A stretch of DNA of 12,037 nucleotides from Gemmatimonadota bacterium. Its GTDB lineage: Bacteria > Gemmatimonadota > Gemmatimonadetes > Longimicrobiales > Gaopeijiaceae. Below the pieces are notes generated by a model. That model did no database searches, was not told where the DNA came from, and worked only from the letters and a program-made list of their open reading frames with translations. Below, in pieces: positions 1-6,372 of this stretch (position 1 is the stretch's first letter; each line of letters begins with the position of its first letter). The translations under genes and the position numbers were made by a program. The stretch is taken from the NCBI GenBank assembly GCA_016209995.1, contig JACQVC010000412.1, positions 1 through 12,037 of the forward strand. The letters run 5' to 3'.

Positions 1-18
1 GGCAATAATACGCCGAGT

Positions 19-44
19 GGGAGGCTGGCGCCCTCCCTTTTGTT
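19..44 (+). terminator. Rho-independent terminator
   Basis: GGGAGG (19-24) pairs perfectly with CCTCCC (32-37) around a 7-nt loop, followed directly by TTTTGTT (38-44). Stem plus T-tract is the classic intrinsic terminator layout on the plus strand. It would end a gene lying left of the window. The stem is short (6 bp) but fully GC-paired apart from one A-T pair. Confidence 0.6.
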
Positions 45-113
45 GGGGAGGATCGGGCGCAGCGCGCGGTCCACGGCCTCGAGAAGGCTATGAGTTCACC
101 GTGAAGGGTCCCG

Positions 114-188
114 CACGAGGGGAACTACGCCATGCGCAACATCCTGAGCGGCGCGCGCGACGCGGAGCGGCAGGAGACGGGGCGGTAA
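114..188 (+). pseudogene. 3' remnant of an uncharacterised gene family (HEGNYAM...NILSGAR end)
   Basis: The frame from 114 to the TAA at 186-188 reads HEGNYAMRNILSGARDAE and then a short polar tail. From memory, this resembles the conserved C-terminal end (YEYACHEGNYxMxNILSGAR...) of an uncharacterised exported family common in Acidobacteriota and other soil bacteria. A TGA at 102-104 closes the frame just upstream. The tyrosine-glutamate-phenylalanine expected shortly before HEGNY appears in another frame at 89-97. The piece is therefore a truncated, frameshifted remnant and not a gene. It could also be chance, and the function of the parent family is unknown to me. Confidence 0.45.
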
Positions 189-205
189 CGGGCGGCGGGG
201 ACGCT

Positions 206-250
206 CCGCCCGAGGCGGGCCGGGGCCGGGCCTGACGGCCCGTGCCCCGG
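206..250 (-). terminator. Double GC hairpin downstream of the TonB receptor gene
   Basis: Two adjacent dyads lie just past the receptor stop at 258-260. The first, read on the minus strand, is CCGGGGC, a bulged A, CGGGCC, loop GTCA, then GGCCCG and GCCCCGG (250-220), giving 13 paired bases around a tetraloop. The second is CCGCC/GGCGG with a 3-nt loop (218-206). No T-tract follows, so this may be a strong stem acting with Rho or as an mRNA 3'-end stabiliser, not a canonical intrinsic terminator. Confidence 0.5.
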
Positions 251-257
251 ATGTCGA

Positions 258-3200
258 TCAGTAGTTCAGCGTGACGTGGAACCGCGCGAGACGCGGCGCC
301 GCGATCCCCGTGGGGGTCAGCCACGCCGCGCCGTTCGTCCGGAACTCGTAGGTCTGCTGATACGCGGTCGTCACGTTCGAGTTGAACAGATTGTAGAGGT
401 CGATGCCCACGTCGGCCCGACGGCCCGCGAAGCGGAAGATCTTCGCGAACCGCATGTCGACGAGGCTGACCCGCTGCAGCGTGTACAGCTCGCCGGGCTT
501 GAGCAGGTTCACCGTCGTCGTCCCCGTGGCGAGCGCGTTGGCCGGGAGACGCCCGAGCGACTCCTGGATCACGGTGTTCGGCACCACGTAGTTGGCGGCG
601 AGCGAGAGGCCGTTGGTGGCCACGCCGCCACCGGGCGTCGTCTCGATCGAGCGCATGCTGGCGCTCACCAGGACGTCCACCTTCGGAACGGTGTAAGTGG
701 CGAGCCCTCTGAAGGACGTCGCCCACTTCTCGGTGACATCGCAGGAGTCGACCCGGGCCGTGCCCAGCAGCTCCGGCAGGGCGCGGGTGACGTCGCACAT
801 ATCGCGCACGGCCCGTCCCGTGCTGGTGCCGGCCTGAACGGTGAGGCCGTTGGCGAGCCGCGCCCTGGCCGTGAAATCGACGCCGTGCCAGTAGGCCGTG
901 CGTGCGTCGCCGAAGTCGGTCTCTTTCGTCATGTAGCTCTGCGCGCCGCGGGCGCTCGCCGCGGGCGTGATGGCCGCGAAGGATGCCGTGCTGCCGCCGC
1001 CGGGCAGGTGCTCGTGCTGCGGGATGGCGATGGCATAGACGTCGTAGTCCGAGGCGCTCGTCAGCACGTTGTCGGTGACGAAGAAGTTCCCCCACCACCG
1101 GCGGTTGTAGCCCGCCTCGACCGAGAGCCGCGGCAGGAGCTCGTGCTGCACCGAGGCGCCGAGCTGCCAGTCGTAGGGGCGGACGCCCCAGCCGCCCAGG
1201 ATGTCCGGGTTGATCGTCGTCGTGTTGGGATTGGCGTTGCCGAAGTTCAGGTTGACGCCGCCGAGGGCCGCGCACAGGTCGCCGCCTGACGCCAGGTTGT
1301 TCTGCAGCGCCGGATTGAGCAGGTCGCAATCGACCATGAAGTTCTGGTTGCCGTCCGTCCAGCCCCGGGCGGCGCTCCCCGGCCCCGAGCCCACGCGGGT
1401 GATGATCCGCGCCGCCGGGTTGTTGGAGCTGTAGATGGCATCCGACGTGGCGGCCTCGAGGTACTTGCCGCCGTTGACCTTGAGCGCCGTCCTCCCGTTG
1501 CCGAACAGGTCATAGGCGATGCCGAACCGCGGCGTGATGTCGTTGTAGCCGCGAACGCTCACCGTCCGCTCGAACGAGATCGGCTGGGGATTGAAGCGCG
1601 AGGTGCCCGTCGTGCCGTTGCCGTCGGCCGGCGCCCAGCTCCACGCCCGGTCGTAGCGCAGGCCGCCCTGGAGCGTCAGCCGTCCGATCGTCCACTGGTC
1701 CTGCGCGTAGAGTCCCAGGGTCTGCGTCCGATCGTGCTGGTTCCACCGCGGTGCCAGGAAGTAGGACACGGCAATCGGGCACAGGCGGTTGCCGTCCACG
1801 ACCGTGCACGGCGTGGTCGCCGGTGCATTCGCGTTGAACGTGTAGCGCAGCTGCGTGTTGTTCGGCACCCGGCCGTTGTGCACTTCGGTGAACGAGCCGG
1901 TGTACCCGATCTTGAAGTTGTGGGCGCCCGTCACGTACGAGACCGCGGCGCGCCAGGACGAGTTCAGCGCGTCGTTGTCGTTGAATCCGAAGTCAAGCGG
2001 ATCGAAGACACCGCGATACGAGAAGTTCGGGCGGCCGTAGATGCCCGTCTGCTCGGTGACCGGGATGTAGTCCATCAATCCGTCCGGGGCCGCCATGCCG
2101 AACCGGCCGTACCCGTAGACGAACCGCGAGTATCCGCCCTCGATCAGCGTGCGGCTGCTGATCGGCGCCGAATACGTGGCCTGGACCGTGTGGTACGGGA
2201 AGTCGTGGTAGCCGGGAAACGTTTCGGGCGACACGGTGTCGGCACCGAAAGTCCGGCCGCTTCCGATCCAGTCGGTCCCCGCCTGGCGGCAGCCGTCGCC
2301 ATCGGACTTGAGCGTCGAGCCGCCGCAGCGCCGCTGGTAGTCGTATGAGAAGGTCACGCGGTTGCGCGGCGTGGCCTGGGCCGTGAACCGGCCGGCATAG
2401 ATCTGTCGCCCCTCCGGCTGGCGGGCCTCGATGCTGGGGTCGGCCAGGTAGTTCCACCGCGACGCGTCCCCGGCATACCGGTTGGCGAAGATCCCGGTCA
2501 CCACCGCGGCGTTGCCCCAGTTGCGGACGCTGCCGAAGAACCAGAGGCGGTCGCGGACGATCGGGCCGCCGAGGCTGACGCTGGCGTCCCAGTTGGTGCG
2601 CAGCGTGGGAGGCTGCGTGATCCCGAATCCGCGCAGGCGGTCGTCCACGTTGTTCGATGTCGCCCAGTCCCCCGACGTGCTGTAGAAGGCGGAGCCGTTG
2701 AACTGGTTCCCGCCCGACTTCGGCACGATGTTGATGCTGGGCCCGCCCGTCTCGGCCTCGCCGAGGCCGCCGGAGATGAGCACCTGCATCTCTTCCGCGT
2801 TGGCGATGTCGTAGGTGACGTCCGACACACCACCGCCGCCGAACGGCGCCGCCACCGTGAGACCGTTGGTCATCACGCGGCCCTCGCCGCTCGCGCCGCC
2901 GTGCGCCGTGAAGAACATCATCTGCGGCGTCGTCGGCGCCGTGGTGGCGCCCGCACCGGCCACGCCGCCGATATTCAGGGATGGCACGGCGGCCAGGGCG
3001 GACCCGTAGCCGCGCGTCGCCGGCAGCGAATTGAGCGTGTCGGCGTTCAGCACCACCTCGCGCCGGACCGACTGCGTGTCGACGACCGACGCCTCGCCGG
3101 AGACGGTGATCGTCTCCTGCAGCTCGCCGATGCGCAGGTCGACGTTGACGGTGATGACGCCCGAGCCCGACACCGGCAGTCCGTCACGCCTCACGGTCGT

Positions 3201-3455
3201 GAAGCCCTGGAGGGAAAACGTCACGACGTAGGTCCCCGGCGGGAGATCGGTGATGCGGTACTGTCCGGTCCCGTCGCTCACCACGGTCCGGACCTTCTGG
3301 ATGAGCGCGCGGCTCGCGGCCTCCACGGTCACGCCTGGGAGTACGGCCGACGATGCGTCCCGGACGGTGCCGGCGATCGTGGCCTGGGCAAGTGCGATAC
3401 TGGGGAACAACAGGAACCCGACGAGCGCAGCGGTTGCGTTCAGGACTCGGTGCAT
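258..3455 (-). CDS. TonB-dependent receptor, Oar-like, with carboxypeptidase-regulatory-like domain
   Basis: Outer-membrane active-transport barrel of 1065 aa. Residues 1-24 are a signal peptide ending IALAQ. Residues 26-108 form a CarboxypepD_reg-like beta-sandwich (ATIAGTVRDASSAVLPGVTV...LPPGTYVVTF...GF). A TonB-box-like ETITVSG lies at 114-120, followed by the plug (SLNIGGVAGAGATT..., INIVPKSGGNQFNGS) and a long barrel. The barrel ends DLYNLFNSN and, at the C-terminus, FHVTLNY; a terminal aromatic residue is usual for BAM-folded barrels. The start at 3455 is chosen over the upstream in-frame ATG at 3494 because GAGGAGG (3468-3462) lies 6 nt before it and the signal peptide begins there. 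The substrate is unknown: Oar-like receptors in Acidobacteriota are expanded and mostly uncharacterised, with polysaccharides, peptides or metal chelates proposed. It appears monocistronic, with a hairpin pair downstream. Confidence 0.93.
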   Translation of the reverse strand: MHRVLNATAALVGFLLFPSIALAQATIAGTVRDASSAVLPGVTVEAASRALIQKVRTVVSDGTGQYRITDLPPGTYVVTFSLQGFTTVRRDGLPVSGSGVITVNVDLRIGELQETITVSGEASVVDTQSVRREVVLNADTLNSLPATRGYGSALAAVPSLNIGGVAGAGATTAPTTPQMMFFTAHGGASGEGRVMTNGLTVAAPFGGGGVSDVTYDIANAEEMQVLISGGLGEAETGGPSINIVPKSGGNQFNGSAFYSTSGDWATSNNVDDRLRGFGITQPPTLRTNWDASVSLGGPIVRDRLWFFGSVRNWGNAAVVTGIFANRYAGDASRWNYLADPSIEARQPEGRQIYAGRFTAQATPRNRVTFSYDYQRRCGGSTLKSDGDGCRQAGTDWIGSGRTFGADTVSPETFPGYHDFPYHTVQATYSAPISSRTLIEGGYSRFVYGYGRFGMAAPDGLMDYIPVTEQTGIYGRPNFSYRGVFDPLDFGFNDNDALNSSWRAAVSYVTGAHNFKIGYTGSFTEVHNGRVPNNTQLRYTFNANAPATTPCTVVDGNRLCPIAVSYFLAPRWNQHDRTQTLGLYAQDQWTIGRLTLQGGLRYDRAWSWAPADGNGTTGTSRFNPQPISFERTVSVRGYNDITPRFGIAYDLFGNGRTALKVNGGKYLEAATSDAIYSSNNPAARIITRVGSGPGSAARGWTDGNQNFMVDCDLLNPALQNNLASGGDLCAALGGVNLNFGNANPNTTTINPDILGGWGVRPYDWQLGASVQHELLPRLSVEAGYNRRWWGNFFVTDNVLTSASDYDVYAIAIPQHEHLPGGGSTASFAAITPAASARGAQSYMTKETDFGDARTAYWHGVDFTARARLANGLTVQAGTSTGRAVRDMCDVTRALPELLGTARVDSCDVTEKWATSFRGLATYTVPKVDVLVSASMRSIETTPGGGVATNGLSLAANYVVPNTVIQESLGRLPANALATGTTTVNLLKPGELYTLQRVSLVDMRFAKIFRFAGRRADVGIDLYNLFNSNVTTAYQQTYEFRTNGAAWLTPTGIAAPRLARFHVTLNY

Positions 3456-3559
3456 ACCACGCCTCCTCGCACGGTCACGAGCGTCAACAACCAAAACTCA
3501 CGGAGGCCAACGGCAGCGGTCCGCGCTCCGCTGCGCGGCGAAAGCTCATCACAGGTGGT

Positions 3560-3601
3560 CGGGCTCCGAGCTCCGGGCTACGGGCCGCGGGCTACGGGAG
3601 G
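3560..3601. repeat. Three tandem copies of a degenerate 14-bp unit
   Basis: Consecutive 14-mers read cgggctccgagctc (3560-3573), cgggctacgggccg (3574-3587) and cgggctacgggagg (3588-3601). The core cgggctacggg is identical in the last two copies. The array lies about 105 bp upstream of the TonB receptor start. The role is unknown: it could be a slippage product, or a copy of a dispersed intergenic repeat. Confidence 0.7.
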
Positions 3602-3603
3602 AA

Positions 3604-3624
3604 CCGCCGATCGCGAGTCGGCGG
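3604..3624. other. Perfect 7-bp hairpin
   Basis: CCGCCGA (3604-3610) pairs with TCGGCGG (3618-3624) around the loop TCGCGAG. It directly abuts the 14-bp repeat array. There is no T-tract on either side, so I do not call it a terminator. It could be a protein-binding dyad or part of the same repeat element. Confidence 0.45.
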
Positions 3625-4042
3625 CAGGATTTGTGGCCGTCACGTGATGGAGGGTGCTGGGATGAGGTTGCGCGCAGAAATGCTGTCGGGACGATAGGAC
3701 GTATGAAGGCCCTGTGGGTCCGCGGGGGAAGTCGACGGAATCGCCTTCATTGGACACAGGATGGATCGCCCCCAGGCCCAGCACGGATGATCGCCCCCTG
3801 AACCTGGCCTGTCAAGGCCGAGTTTTGAGCGGTTTTGGCGATGTTGGGCCTGTCGAGACGGACCGGCGGCTGTCCCCGGCCTCCAGCATGCACACCCGTC
3901 CCCGGGCCCTCCCAGGCCTTGTGGCGGGTCTCGAGACGCGTCACGGAGCGGCTCGCGTCTTGAACGACTTCCGGCCATATTTGTCGTAGTCGTCTCTTCC
4001 CTTCGAAAACCGCTCGCCGGAGTCCTGGATCGCCGGCCTTCA

Positions 4043-4339
4043 TGGGCGGCGAACAACGGTTGCGAGGTGACGCCTCGCGTGGCCGACGTGCGCGCGGAGG
4101 ACGAGCGGGCGGCGCGTGCGCAGCGGGGCCGCCATGCCGAACCGCACACCGTCACGAGGCTCGTGTGGGATGGCTGCCGCAAGAACGGCGCCGTCGAGCA
4201 CCTTCGACTGACCGGCGCCGGGCACGGCTGGCCCGGCGTCGAGACACCGGGGCTTCGCCGGCGTATCATCGGGGAAGGGACGACGTTGTTTCACGCCTCG
4301 GACGAGGCATGGGCCTTCTTGTCGCGGTTCGTCCGCTGA
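4043..4339 (+). pseudogene. C-terminal remnant of a PHB-depolymerase / LpqC-like esterase
   Basis: From 4043 the frame reads WAANNGCEVTPRV..., then VTRLVWDGC, LTGAGHGWPG and a C-terminal helix AWAFLSRFVR before the TGA at 4337-4339. This matches the last roughly 95 residues of the alpha/beta-hydrolase family of polyhydroxybutyrate depolymerases and feruloyl-esterase-like LpqC proteins (COG3509). In that family, WxxRNGC precedes the final strand and the GHxWPG motif carries the catalytic histidine, here at 4223-4225. The nucleophile GxSxG, the catalytic acid, the lipobox and roughly two thirds of the usual protein (about 300 aa) are absent. A GTG at 4067 could initiate, but the product would be an inactive fragment. 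The parent enzyme would be secreted; this piece marks a breakpoint near 4040. Confidence 0.72.
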
Positions 4340-4375
4340 CGATGCCCCATGGAATCGCGGCCGTCGAGGTCGTGC

Positions 4376-4389
4376 CTCTCCATGGAGAG
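4376..4389. promoter_or_regulatory. Perfect 14-bp palindrome upstream of the VOC remnant
   Basis: CTCTCCATGGAGAG is a perfect dyad with no spacer. It lies 36 bp after the esterase-remnant stop and 32 bp before the VOC start codon. The position suits an operator, but no flanking promoter hexamers are convincing. Chance is possible in this GC-rich context. Confidence 0.35.
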
Positions 4390-4421
4390 CGGCCGATCGC
4401 AGCCGAAAGGAGATCCGACCC

Positions 4422-4661
4422 ATGGCGCGCCTGTTCCGCGTGATTGTTCCCGTCGCCGACATCGCTCGAGGCGCAGCGTTCTACGCGGATCTTGTGTGCG
4501 GGCGGGCGCGTCCTTCTCGCCGGCGGTCGTTCCCGACGTGGGGCCTCTCGGTCGGATCGCGCGGCGGCCGTGGGGGCGAACGGTCATTCTACTTCCAGGA
4601 CCCGTTCGGCAATCGGCTCTGCATCGTGAGCCGCGACTCGATGTTCACGGGCCGCGCGTGA
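4422..4661 (+). pseudogene. VOC/glyoxalase-family gene with internal deletion and frameshift
   Basis: The ATG at 4422 has an AAGGAG ribosome site (4407-4412). The first 24 codons, MARLFRVIVPVADI...FYADL, are the intact first strand and helix of a vicinal-oxygen-chelate (glyoxalase I-like) protein of the usual 120-130 aa. At about 4493-4496 the homology jumps by roughly 55 residues. A second frame then gives RAGASFSPAVVPDVGPLGRI and RRPWG. At a run of five G (4572-4576) it moves back to the first frame, giving GERSFYFQDPFGN and a tail ending FTGRA. With one G fewer, the canonical PWGERSFYFQDPFGN would read through. I infer a gene that lost its middle and then, or independently, gained one base. 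The remaining open frame would give 79 aa lacking half of the metal-binding fold. It converges on the NTF2-like gene. Confidence 0.75.
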
Positions 4662-4679
4662 TCGACCGCACGCTCGTCC

Positions 4680-5180
4680 TCAGTCCTGGTCCTGCGGGGC
4701 CACGTCCCGCCGTTCAATCATCCACTTGCCGCCGACCTTGACCAGGTCGTCGACGCCGCGGCCGGCAGCCGCCACCGTGGGCGAGCCGCCCTGCGTCGCC
4801 GGGCCGAACACGGTCATCCAGTACGTGTGGTGGCGGGCATGGGTGTCGTCGATGAACTCCGTCCACGCGTCGGTCGTCATGTGGTACATGGCCGGGGACG
4901 GCGTTCCCTTGGCGGCGCGTTCCGCCCGTTGCGCCTTCAGGTCCTGGATCATCTTCCGCAGGGCATCCCGCCCCGTGACGGCCGTACCACCTGCACGGAA
5001 CTCGCCGTCCTCGGTATAGAGCGCGGCGTAGGCCTCGGCGCTCAGGGTGTCGAGGGCGCGGGCGTAATGCCACATCAGCGCGTTGATGGCTTCCCGGTCC
5101 GCGGCCTGATCGGCGTAGGCGCTCGACCCGTTCAGCGCGGTGAACAGCACGACGGCGGGCACGATAATCGCTCTCTTCAT
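4680..5180 (-). CDS. Exported NTF2/SnoaL-like protein (first of three)
   Basis: A 166-aa protein with a signal peptide (MKRAIIVPAVVLFTALNGSS, cleavage probably after AYA at 23), so periplasmic or secreted. The mature part shows the NTF2-like cone fold of the SnoaL_4 type: a first helix with DREAINALMWHYARALD (28-44), then AYAALYTEDGEF, then YHMTTDAWTEF, with paired H117-H118 and a final strand GGKWMIERRDV. Relatives include ring hydroxylase small subunits, scytalone dehydratase-like enzymes and many uncharacterised proteins. A polar pocket (Y39, H100) is compatible with lyase or isomerase chemistry, but no reaction can be assigned. The start at 5180 has GGAGG 7 nt upstream. It shares the D-R-E/Y-H pattern with the NTF2-like protein at 5863-6372 and looks paralogous to it. 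A toxin remnant lies upstream on the same strand, and it converges with the VOC remnant. Confidence 0.85.
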   Translation of the reverse strand: MKRAIIVPAVVLFTALNGSSAYADQAADREAINALMWHYARALDTLSAEAYAALYTEDGEFRAGGTAVTGRDALRKMIQDLKAQRAERAAKGTPSPAMYHMTTDAWTEFIDDTHARHHTYWMTVFGPATQGGSPTVAAAGRGVDDLVKVGGKWMIERRDVAPQDQD

Positions 5181-5275
5181 GGTTCCCCCTCCGCAAATGC
5201 CCCAATCGACGGAGCCTCATCGGTGTCCATCCGGCCTCTTTTTAGCACAGATCGGTCGCGAAAAGGTCCGGCAGC

Positions 5276-5693
5276 TCATTCCTGCCCGCCCGCGCCGTCA
5301 GCGGTCCGCGGCGCCGCCTCCGCGATACGGTCGAAATCGGCGTCGGCCTGCTCGAGCGCCGCACCGTGATGGCGGGCACACGCCTCGATGAGCGCGACGG
5401 TGGCTGGAACGGGCACGCCGGCCGCCTGGCACCGCCGGGCCAGGCCGTACGCGTCGTCCCAGACCTGGGACGCGATCGGAAGCTCCGGGATGCGCCGTTC
5501 GAATTCGCGCAGGACCTTCTTCTTCCGGTCGCCGCCGGCGCCGTTCCAAGGCTCCAGCCGGACGAGCAGACACCACCGTGCGGTGCCGGCCTCGAGCACG
5601 GCCTCCACACGCCGCCGCACCGCGGGGCCTGGGAGGCCGTCGAAGCCGGGGCGGAAGCGCCTCGAGGAGATCGAGGAGGCAGGGACGGGTGAC
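5276..5693 (-). pseudogene. Remnant of a PIN-domain (VapC-like) toxin ribonuclease
   Basis: The frame ending at 5276 contains AVRRRVEAVLEAG, WCLLVRLEPWNG, KKKVLREFERRIPELPI, VWDDAYGLARRC, VPVPATVALIEACARHHGA and DADFDRIAE. This is the order and spacing of a PIN-domain toxin that also carries the LELWNG segment. The N-terminal strand with the first catalytic aspartate is not in this frame. A CLLD remnant occurs in another frame at 5681-5670 and the SS/ALRPG-like residues follow after further shifts, so at least one small deletion has occurred. The usual PATD acidic residue is V in PATVALI; the final DADFD acidic pair remains. No antitoxin gene is recognisable upstream. Intact relatives are about 130-140 aa and cleave RNA in toxin-antitoxin pairs; this copy should be inactive. 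Confidence 0.72.
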
Positions 5694-5862
5694 GCCGAGT
5701 GGCTTCCGAGCAGGCGCCCGTGCGTTGGGACCCGTCCGTCCGCTGACCGGCCCTGGCGACTGGCTGGAGCGCATTCGCTGGGCGAACGGCAGACCCGACC
5801 GCGATCTGCGGCGCTGGTTGGGTGCAGCAACGGGCAACGGCTGGAGCGGCGTCCTGCGCTGA
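5689..5862 (+). CDS. Possible small ORF of unknown function (57 aa)
   Basis: GTG at 5689 is preceded by GAGGAGG (5673-5679) with a 9-nt gap. The frame runs 57 codons to a TGA at 5860-5862, abutting the stop of the convergent NTF2-like gene at 5863. The second half (GDWLERIRWANGRPDRDLRR, then WLGAATGNGWSG) has strong third-position GC and a balanced composition, unlike the arginine/proline-rich shadow frames around it. I do not recognise a family. The ribosome site overlaps the reverse complement of the toxin remnant, so it may be fortuitous, and the piece may instead be the 3' end of a lost gene. Confidence 0.22.
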   Translation: MTPSGFRAGARALGPVRPLTGPGDWLERIRWANGRPDRDLRRWLGAATGNGWSGVLR

Positions 5863-6372
5863 CTATCGCGGTCCCGCGGGCGCGGGAGGCGCCGTGTCGT
5901 TCGAGGCCACGCGGCGCTGGAACTTCCACGCGCCTTTCTCGCGGATGAACGTGTCGTCATAGCGCCCGGCCTGCGAGACGGCCGCGCCGCGCTCGCCGGG
6001 GACGATGAACGTCCACCGCGACCACGCCGTGGCCGTGTCGCCCTTCACGGTGATGACGAAGTTCGACATCACGTGATAGCTGCCGCCGCGGTTCGGGTCG
6101 GTGCCAAGGCTCTTCTCCATGAACGCCTGGATGTTGCGGCGCCCCTTGACGGTTCCGAAGCCGCCGGCCCATTCGCCCTCTTCCGCGAAGAGCGCCGCAT
6201 AGGCCGCGAGATCCCGGCTGTCGAGATGCCGGCCGTAGTCCACCAGGAGCTGCGCGATCTGCTCCCGGTCCTCGAGGCGCTTGACGCGCGCCTCGAGCGA
6301 ACCGGGCGACTGCGCGGCCGGCGCGGCCGCGCTCAGCACGAGCGCGAGCGCGACCAGGTGTCCTCGACTCAC
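5863..6372 (-). CDS. Exported NTF2/SnoaL-like protein, third gene of the quinoprotein operon
   Basis: A 169-aa protein starting with GTG at 6372. The GTGA overlaps the TGA of the PQQ sugar-dehydrogenase-like gene by 4 nt, so the two are probably translationally coupled; the frame stays open further upstream, but there it is antisense-free shadow of that gene. A signal peptide (VSRGHLVALALVLSAAAPAA, then QSPG) directs export. The mature part starts with a coiled helix SLEARVKRLEDREQIAQLLVDY, a form common in exported SnoaL_4/NTF2-like proteins. It continues with DLAAYAALFAEEGEWAG, KGRRNIQAFMEKSLG, SYHVMSNFVITVKGDTATAW and a final strand GAWKFQRRVASND. H100 of SYH matches H100 of the paralogue at 4680-5180. 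The role is unknown; operon position suggests an accessory or downstream hydratase/isomerase acting on the product of the periplasmic quinoproteins. Confidence 0.87.
   Translation of the reverse strand: MSRGHLVALALVLSAAAPAAQSPGSLEARVKRLEDREQIAQLLVDYGRHLDSRDLAAYAALFAEEGEWAGGFGTVKGRRNIQAFMEKSLGTDPNRGGSYHVMSNFVITVKGDTATAWSRWTFIVPGERGAAVSQAGRYDDTFIREKGAWKFQRRVASNDTAPPAPAGPR

Larger units (their letters stand above)
3456..4042. other. Gene-poor stretch between the TonB receptor and the esterase remnant
   Basis: I find no gene I can support here. It holds the receptor's ribosome binding site, a triple 14-bp repeat (3560-3601) and a hairpin (3604-3624). The 10-mer GATCGCCCCC occurs twice in direct orientation (3764-3773 and 3789-3798). 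A 9-bp inverted pair ATGAAGGCC/GGCCTTCAT lies at 3703-3711 and 4035-4043. The open frames on both strands are arginine- and proline-rich and look like translated GC-rich noncoding DNA. The esterase homology starts abruptly at about 4043, so part of this may be inserted or rearranged DNA. Confidence 0.5.

Noticed and set aside
88..1329. Long open frames antisense or out of frame to the TonB receptor (also plus-strand 276-1289)
   Set aside because: They overlap a clearly recognised receptor, are extremely rich in Arg, Pro, His and Gly, and show no domain; they are GC-driven shadows.
3928..3937. Palindrome GTCTCGAGAC as an operator
   Set aside because: Only 10 bp, with no nearby gene start, and expected by chance in a GC-rich 12-kb window.
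3703..4043. Complete MITE-like element bounded by the ATGAAGGCC/GGCCTTCAT inverted pair
   Set aside because: No flanking target duplication, and a 9-bp inverted match within 340 bp is not unlikely by chance; kept only as a note.
3640..4269. Minus-strand open frames at 3640-4269 and 3747-4043 as a transposase or novel gene
   Set aside because: No motif, no ribosome site and arginine/proline/serine-rich composition; EGKRRLRQIWPEVVQDA looks protein-like, but I cannot tie it to any family.
5222..5250. T-run GGCCTCTTTTTAGC as a plus-strand terminator
   Set aside because: No stem precedes the T-run, and no plus-strand gene ends there; it may instead be part of a promoter for the minus-strand NTF2-like gene, but no good hexamer pair is visible.
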